DNA from: Bombus terrestris
Taxonomy: Eukaryota > Arthropoda > Insecta > Hymenoptera > Apidae
Assembly (NCBI RefSeq): GCF_910591885.1
Contig: NC_063281.1
Location: 13,871,200 to 13,935,199, forward strand
Length of the DNA: 64,000 nt
Direction: 5' to 3'
The notes beneath the pieces are model-generated. The model was not told the DNA's origin and did not search any database. It was given only the letters and a program-made list of their open reading frames with translations. Numbering within the stretch: position 1 is the first letter of the stretch; every line of letters starts with the position of its first letter. Positions 56,575-64,000 of the stretch are shown here, piece after piece. Position numbers and translations under genes: made by a program.

Positions 56575-59500
56575 AGCACGCACGAATCGAAGAAATTATG
56601 TACCAGCGTACCGATAATATTCCTGTCGATAATCCTAAGAACACGACGAATCAAGTTGCGTCACAATCGCTTCGCTTATCTTCGAAACATATACATATTA
56701 CGCAGGATTCCTCCGATTTCCTCGAGATTACCACCACTGTGCTCGTATAATTTACGTTCTATATTCTACAGAAAGATAACAAGCGGAGTGGAGCAACGAT
56801 TTCTCATGGCTATGCCCGTGCCATTCTTTCCATAGAAAGTAGCGAGCTCGAGGCAACGGTTAGCCCGTAATCTCGATTTATCAACGGACCCTCAATTTTC
56901 CTTTGCCGAAGAGCGCGCGCCGAGTGGTTGGAATTAAAGCATCAGAGTAAACGCAGAGTTCCTCGCATTAAATTATGGAAGAGAGTCGTCTTCTTCTATC
57001 TAATTTACCCTTCGCCGCGAGTTAAGCTGACGCTTGAAATTAAGCCAGCCCCTATAAATTCATTGAACGGTAACTCCACTTACATTCAACTGTAATTCTT
57101 GGATTTTATATGGCGAGCTGGCAGGCTCGAACAATCGAGCTCGGTCAGCCTTCGAAGCGGGTCATTGTATTTCTTTGGGTGCAAAGTCTCGGTTTACTTT
57201 ACTCCGCCGCGCCGTACCGCGCAGCGATGAAAGAGGGTGTTCGTCGAGAGTTCGAGAGATCGACTTATCGAAATTGACGTTAAGAGTTTCAGCGGCAACT
57301 AAAACACTCGACAATGGAATTAAGGCTTTTGGAAGCGATACTGGAAAAGTATTCGAGAGAAATCTCGAATGCATTTTCAGAAGAGGAGACGGACGAATCG
57401 CGTACTTACGTGTTACGTAATTTCGTTGGACGAGCGACAGAGATTCTGTCAGAACGTAAGAATTGGACGGGCAGGTCGATTACTCTTTCGGTTTTCGGTT
57501 TACCGCGCCTGCGATTGCACGTCTCCGGAAGCTGACGCGTTCAGCAAAGAGCGTGTATGTATACGGTGACAAAGGCTTTTCAGTCGAACGAAGGACAATC
57601 AGTCACAACGCGTTGCATCACAATGTTCATGGAACGAATGTCTGCCACAGAGAGCCTTCTGTATAAACGAGACGAACATTATCGATCCACATCTTCGCAA
57701 TGAGAAATAATACATTCTCTGGAGAAACGCCGCTGCATCTCGATCCAAAAGAAAATACGCGCGAGCTGAGAATAAACCGTTTCGTATCTCTTTTTCCCTT
57801 GGAAGTACGAGCAGTAACGGCTCTGGGTTCTTTCAGCCTTGCTGACTGCTGTTCTCAGACGCATCCATTTGTATCTCAACCTTTCACCTGATTTCTCGGC
57901 TCGTTTAATCCGTTCCGTTCATTCAACATAGTCTATCTTCTTCGCCGAACCAATTGATATTTAAATTGAAACGGGCACGCCGTTTCCATGTACTTGTTTC
58001 TCGTGAAATTTAAAAGGAAGCTTCCGCTCGATTTCTGAAAAAGGTTCGCAGTTCTCGATGCTTGCGTCGTACTTATGTTTATTTATATAAATTTTAGCTT
58101 GTACGGTACGCTTTCGTTTAGAAAGCGGTAGAATTTTACGATTATTATTTCCAATTTGATCGATATATTCTGATAAAAAAGAAAAGAAAAAGGAACAAAC
58201 CGGACTAGGCTGGACTCTTCGCTGAAATATTCGACAAATATCTCAACGAAGGAAATAAAAGATACGAGTAAGAAAACTTAATTTGCTCCGTAAGTAAATA
58301 TTCGAGCACACACACCAACGATACAAATTGCGAATAGCCCGCAAAGTTTCCACGCAGCTTATGCAAATGAAAATGTATCGAGTTTCGTCGGAACCCTTTC
58401 GTACCTCGACGAAATATCGAATTCCAGTCGACGATTTCACGCAACCGCTCGATACCCGAATAAAATATCGAAAAACATTTTGAATCGGTTATTCGGAATC
58501 GAACGTGGGCAATTTCTCCGAGAATTTCTCCGAGTACAGTAACATAGGCTATTTTCCTTCGAGCCATTCCATCGAGCGAAATTCCTTTTCAACTTACTCC
58601 GATAATCTAGTTACCAGAAGAATATCACCGCACGAATGACGAAGCGACACACGGAGAATCTACTCGATTCGATCCTTCTTCCAATTCGAATTTCAGATGT
58701 TCCAGCTTTCCGGCCTCTACCTCCAATCCGCTTCCGTTGATCTCCTCGAATTCCATACGTTTCGTATAGAGATACAGGAGCCAGGTAGTAACGCGAAATA
58801 TCAGAAATTTTCGCGGGAAGGGTAATGTAGGGCAAACGCCTGCAGATTTTCGCTGGCTTTTTTTCACCGGTAGCCCTTTCAGCTTTCTCATCCCCGTCGG
58901 CGTACTCCAGGCCTCTGATATATAGCGCGCTTATCGACCGGTTCTTGTCTCGTCGCGGATTAGAAAGAACGGCCATACCGTGTTCAAGCGTGATTCCAAT
59001 TCCTCGATCGTGTCTGCCCGATAATCACGCCACCGGATTTCTTTCCACGAAGGAACTCGGACGACCCTTCCGTCTCTCCATTCCCTATTTCCTTGCCTAT
59101 CCACTTACGATCGATCGCTTTCCATCGAAGCTTTAATCCTTAACATCGGTTAAGGTGGTCGAACACAGTTGGCTCCGAGTCGAGCGAGGATCGATCTTGA
59201 CCAGACTTTTGCCGTTCCATCGATACGAATACCCTTAATGCCGGTTTACTTTCGATTCTACCGAGCCGTACAACCGTAGTTCGGGGACTCTTGAAAAAAA
59301 AAAACTTTACTATGCGGTGGTAAGGTCGTACCTACGCGCGTAACGGTGCGGATCGTAAAAGATCGTAGAAGGAGAAGAAAGCGACGGAGATAGTAAAAGC
59401 GGCGGTGGTATCGCTGCTTGTGCCGGCTGGATATATTTCAGAGTTCTTGTCCATCCGTTTCTTGCACGAGATATTGCCAGAAATTTCTGCGCGCGGAGCT

Positions 59501-61194
59501 TTTCTTCTACCAAAACGATTTGGTTCTATCGATTTCTCGAGCGATTCGTTGCTATCATTCTGCGGATCGAACCAACCGACGTTAACCTCCTCTTTTTTTT
59601 ATTTTAGAATCCACGAACGCTGAATTCACGGAGCGCGCACGAAACGCATAACGCGCTATGCAATTAAACGGATAACAGTGATTAGACAATTACCGCTAGA
59701 CACGCTCGGGTAATACACGCGGAGATTAACGGTTCGCGGCTCGGGAGATTGAAAATCCAACGAACATCGTCGGATTACAGCGTCTGGTGATTGGTTTCGC
59801 GAGGTGGTCGTAACGCGTGATACTGTGCAATTTCGTGTTCATGATTCGGAGCTTGATCACCGTTGCATCAAACGTTCCTCAATTCCTTGCGTTTCAACGC
59901 AATCTTTCTTTCTCTTCCCGACAGAGAATAAAATTTGAAAAGTAACTTTTCTAGTTAGTCGGAGGAATCATAAATTTCGAAGAGGATATAATTCCAAGGC
60001 CGGCTACAGGTTCGCCGAGTTGTAAATCTCGAGAATTATTTCTTTCTTGGAGGACAATAGACTCCAAATTTCCTTTCCATTCGTTCCGTCGAACCGTTTA
60101 AATTGGAGGTACAGGTTGTCACGGGATTCCGGCGCGGGAGCGTGTCAATTTTGCGCGGCGCCCGCTGAATACGCATCCCCGTGCGAAGCTTTCGATCGAA
60201 CGAGGGTTGTGCGCACACACCTTGTCGCATTATCCTACGCTCGAGTTCGAAGGCATCTTTTATTTTATCCGACGCCAGGGCCGAGAAACAACCGTGCATC
60301 GATTTCACGGAAGAACATTCTGTTCCCTCTGTCGAATATATTGTTAGTCGAGCATCAGCTTAAACAGACTGCACAACGTCGACGGGACAAAGCGATTGAT
60401 TGTAACACGATAGCGAGGGAATATAAAAGACGAGAGGAGAAAGAGGGAGAGAGAGAGACGACTTTCCTCTTCCTCCATAATACTCTACAAAAGAAATCCA
60501 GCGTAGTGATTACCGACAGACGCACTCGAGGAATTGGAATAAAACTCCAGAGAAATGATATTTCTTTTTTCATTCTCCTCTTGTTTCCTTAATTTCAACC
60601 TGGAGCCGATTAACATACCAGAGCCTTTCACCTCCTGTTTTCATCTTTCTCCGCTTTCAGAATTCCTTTTGTATTTCGAGCGAGAAACTTCAGACTTTCG
60701 AATTATTTTTCAAAGATATAACGCGTGTCTACGACGATCTTCGGGCAAACTTGGTGCGTATGTTTCGCGCTTTGTACGCAATTTGACTCGTTCGTATCCA
60801 TGCTTCGTCTTTTTTAAAAGCCCGCAATCTCTATAACATCTTCGGAAATGTGGAACAGAGTGTCCCATACTCGTCCGTTTAAACGCATCTCCTTCTCGTT
60901 TCTTTCGGCCGTCCAGACCATCTAACAACTCGATCGCAAGTGCTCGTCTCGGGCAGAGCAATTGGCGTTTCGCGTCATTTCGCGCGAACCAGGGGAAGCT
61001 GGAATTCCGTTTACCGTCGAACACGTCATGGAGACGAGCGTTAAAGGAAAAGGGAAAACGTTCGAGCGAGAAGTCTTCAACCAGCAAGACAATGACGATT
61101 TCAACGATGCTCAAACTCGTAGGAGCTGCCAGTGATTACATAATCATAGCCTAGTAAACACGTACAATGAGAACGAATCGTTACGCGGATGCTT
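56575..61194. other. non-coding stretch, no gene seen
   Basis: Long section with many overlapping open frames up to 181 codons (60047-60592, plus) and no recognised motif. A short A run lies at 59294-59304. GC content rises around 56900-57300 and 60120-60220 without other signals. Confidence 0.5.
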
Positions 61195-61215
61195 GGTGGT
61201 GGTGGTGCTGCTGCT
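61195..61215 (+). repeat. (GGT)4(GCT)3 short triplet repeat
   Basis: Four GGT and three GCT triplets in a GC-rich patch. Open frames here are not recognised. Confidence 0.9.
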
Positions 61216-61399
61216 ACCGCCGCTCTCGCTGTCTCGTATCTGTCTTTCTCGTTCTACGCTGTTAGCTATAGTGTCTGCGAACGAAAAATCCGACATGGTA
61301 CTCGTGGACGTTCTAATGCCGTGCCGTGGTCGGCGAGCTGAGAGGTTTTCATCGTAGGCTATCCACGCTCGTGGGAATCAGGGCTTTTTATCGGGCATA

Positions 61400-61575
61400 G
61401 TCTGCCCTCTCTTTCCCTCTTCCTGCATCGACATCGGCATCGCCATCCATCCTTCTTTATCGTCCTCCACCTTTCTCTCTCTATCCCTTTTTCTCACCTC
61501 TTTCTCTTACTCTTTCGTTCGCCCCTCTCCTCCGGACTCTCTTTTCATCTCACCACTCTTCCTCTTTCTCCCAGC
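61400..61575 (+). repeat. pyrimidine-rich low-complexity tract
   Basis: About 175 bases dominated by C and T (CTCTCTCTATCCC, TCTTTCTC and similar words), without a fixed repeat unit. Confidence 0.8.
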
Positions 61576-61620
61576 CTGGCTTTGTACACGATACAGACTT
61601 TCTGCGGTATTACGTGGGTA

Positions 61621-61632
61621 TACAGGGTGTCC
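61621..61632 (+). mobile_element. ACAGGGTGTCC-type repeat start
   Basis: TACAGGGTGTCC matches the start motif of the same insect repeat type as at 38072. Downstream sequence does not clearly continue it, so this may be a truncated copy or chance. Confidence 0.2.
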
Positions 61633-64000
61633 GATCTAACGACCCTTATCCGATTCTCGCGTTTTCCAAAACGATCCTTCGTCTTTTTTCTTTTCTCATT
61701 TTCTTTTTTTCGAATATTCCCATCCGGTAGATACCGGCAGCTCTGCTTTGTTCGTTTGTTTCACTACGCTCGTCCTTTCTGACTTATCGCGTGTCCAACG
61801 TCTCTTTTTTCCCCTTTTTTCGTTTCGTTTCCTCGATTTCGTACGTGGAATCGTCCTCGGCTCGGTGTTTGACGAATCACGGAACAGACGCTTTTATAGA
61901 AGAAGAACTTTTTCCAGCTGGATTTTTTGCTTCGCGCTAGATGGAATAATCTGCGCTGATGTCGATTTTCTCGGTGTTTCGCGTTGCTCGACAGGTCGAC
62001 TTATTTCGCAATTTATTTTTCGTGGAAATACCCAAAGACGGTTTAAATCTTTACGAGTGAAATTTTGCTTGCTTCTTATAGGAGAAAGGCGGCTTATCGA
62101 ACACAATACACGACGTTGCACGAGCCATAAAGCATTCGGAATGGTAAACGATGTAAACACCAGAAACGAAGGTTTTCAATTGAAACGAAATACCGTACAA
62201 GTTAATTGAACATCGGTGCCATCGAGCCGAATCGATTCGACGTTCGCGAGACACCCCATATAAACGTCAGGTCATAGACTTCCTCTTTCTCATTCGCGAA
62301 CGCCACTTTAGATCCGCTGTTCTCTTTCTCTCTGTCATCTCGCGACCGTTTCCTTTGCCCCGCGTGACAGCAGCGCAGCCGTCATCGGTATTAGCTTTAG
62401 TTCGAAAGTAACTCCTGCGCAGAAAAAATCTCAACAGACGCGACTCGTCTGCACTCGGTTTCCACGACTTTTCCATCGCCATGCCACCGCGAAACGAAGA
62501 GAGCGAAGAAAGGAAGGCTCGTGCCACTTATCCAACGCGTACCATCGAGACTCCTATGCGCGAGCTCACGGTTTTACGACGGAATCTGTTTATCGCTGGA
62601 AAAGAACCGCTCCTCGGCGTGTGTTCACGTGAAATTGAACGTCGAGTGGCACTTCGTCGAGCGTCGAATACACGCAGGAAACGGGAAATTTTTCAAGACG
62701 AGGGAGAAAACTTTCCTTTTTCTCTTCCACATTGTACACGTCTGTCGATTTGTTCTTTCCCTTTCATTTTTCTCAACCCTTTTCTTCCTGCTATGTATTT
62801 TGTTTTTTCTTGCTGTGCTCGAGTCTGCTCGAAACGTTTTCCACGAACGTAATGGCGCGCGCACGGACGATGGGCGATAATGATAATAGGAAAGCTTTTT
62901 TTCAAGCTTCGGAAAGATTCAAAGAAATTTGTCATTTACGAAGGCTATGCCGCTGACGGAGGAATAACGTGAAAGGCCAATCAACGTTTGTCGTAAAGAG
63001 GCTTCTTCGATCGAAAGGTTTCTTTACGCCGGTTCAGCATCTGCTCTGCTATCGACTTTTACAGAAGGGAAGAGAAGCGATTCTTTTAATTGCGACTCGG
63101 TAACGATACCTCGCCCCGTTCGATCCTTCGCGTACAGACGCGTAGAGAATGATTTCGATCACCGCGTGCTACGCGCATCCCTCTCACAATTTATGCTCTT
63201 CGGCCTTCCGAATCGCTCCAAATCTATCAGAATTGCACGATTTTTGCCGAACCACCGATCATTTGTCCTATTGTCTTCCTTTCCTTTCCTTTCCCTTTCC
63301 TTTCCCTTTTTTTTCCCCCCTTGATTTCGATAGAGACTTTGAAAATTCTATGTTATAATTCCGCTTTACCGTCTAAAGAGTCTTAATTTCTCAAAGATAA
63401 TGTTTGCGGAAAACGTCGTTTCCGACACGCGAAAGCTGTAATATCGGAATTCTAATTGGAGAAGCTAATATTTAAGTTTGCCTCGAATACATATCTCCCT
63501 TATCTCTAGTGTTACGCGATCGTAGGATAGTTCGAGAGAAATCGAGAAAATCGGCAACTAAACTTTCCAAGCGTTTTCAGGTCGTTGGCTCGCGGTTCGT
63601 TCTCGTTCCATTAGCATCCGAAAAGTGAGGTGAGCGCGTTCGAGATCGTCGAGAAAGATGAAAGAGGAAGTCTGTTGTTTGAATAAAGGAAAGAATTATT
63701 GTAATCATGGTTTGTCATGCCGGTCATGATAACCTCGGTTTTCTCGTGGAGCCCTCTGCTCGTGCCACGACTATGTGACCGAAATCAACGGTTACGATCG
63801 TTTCTTCCTGTAAAATTCAACCGCTGCGGGTAAACGTTCCCATATCTGGCCATCTTCCTTTTACTATCTTTCGCCCTCTCTTGTTCGGTCTCTTCTTTTT
63901 CGGCTGGTAGGTAAACACAGCCTGCTGCTCGACGAATATTTGTACGTAGGTTGCATTTTAATTAAGAAGCGATGCCATCTCAACGAAGATTTGTTCAAGC
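61633..64000. other. non-coding stretch, no gene seen
   Basis: A 123-codon frame at 62481-62852 starts in CGCCATGCC context, but its latter half is a hydrophobic low-complexity translation and no family is recognised. A pyrimidine repeat (CTTTCC)n lies at 63276-63316. Nothing else is supported. Confidence 0.5.

Noticed and set aside
62481..62852. 123-codon frame starting in good ATG context
   Set aside because: The second half is low-complexity hydrophobic sequence from a pyrimidine tract; overlapping frames exist on both strands and no family is recognised.

Overview
This window reads as nuclear DNA of an insect, most likely a hymenopteran and plausibly a bee. The evidence is indirect: moderately AT-rich sequence that is nevertheless full of CpG (TCGA, CGAA and TTCG words everywhere), abundant GA/TC microsatellites, a mariner-type terminal repeat close to those I recall from bee elements, and very low density of transposon protein sequence. 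I found no bacterial, viral or organellar gene.

No protein-coding gene can be recognised in the 64 kb. I read every long open frame on both strands (up to about 190 codons). None carries a domain, zinc finger, homeodomain, kinase, receptor or reverse transcriptase motif that I can name. Most are driven by simple repeats or by the GC-richer patches. No tRNA, rRNA, snRNA or familiar microRNA was seen. In a compact insect genome, such a stretch is most simply a very long intron or a regulatory gene desert around a developmental or neuronal gene. The sequence alone cannot say which.

Layout. 1-17 kb: mostly featureless AT-rich DNA with two (GA)n runs (1.85 and 7.5 kb), a GC-rich patch at 4.2-4.6 kb, a possible 59-nt exon at 5.34 kb and a region with acceptors and a POU octamer near 7 kb. 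12-15.3 kb: two mariner-end-like fragments. 17.2-19.5 kb: the strongest GC/CpG island of the window, with C-rich, triplet and pentamer repeats and a hairpin; it is the best guess for a promoter-like CpG-rich zone. 20.5-25.3 kb: three weak exon candidates. 26.9-31.1 kb: a cluster of GC-rich islands with short coding-like frames, including a 36-codon ORF at 27.75 kb, and a hairpin flanked by TAATTG words at 29.24 kb. 33.5-34.1 kb: GC-rich island with hairpin. 36.8-37.14 kb: a TATA/initiator pair followed by a plausible first-exon donor. 38.07 kb and 61.62 kb: copies of the ACAGGG(T/C)GT-initiated insect repeat. 42.15 kb: compound microsatellite. 43.2 and 44.5 kb: regulatory-looking islands. 50.7 kb: GC-rich dodecamer tandem repeat. 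53.9-54.3 kb: fossil of a pogo/Tigger-like DNA element. 56.5 kb: possible 50-nt exon. 57-64 kb: no gene seen.

No set of genes working together is visible. Exon candidates, ORFs and regulatory islands are hypotheses picked by eye from a long sequence, so chance matches are expected among them. The simple repeats are certain, and the transposon fossils moderately so.
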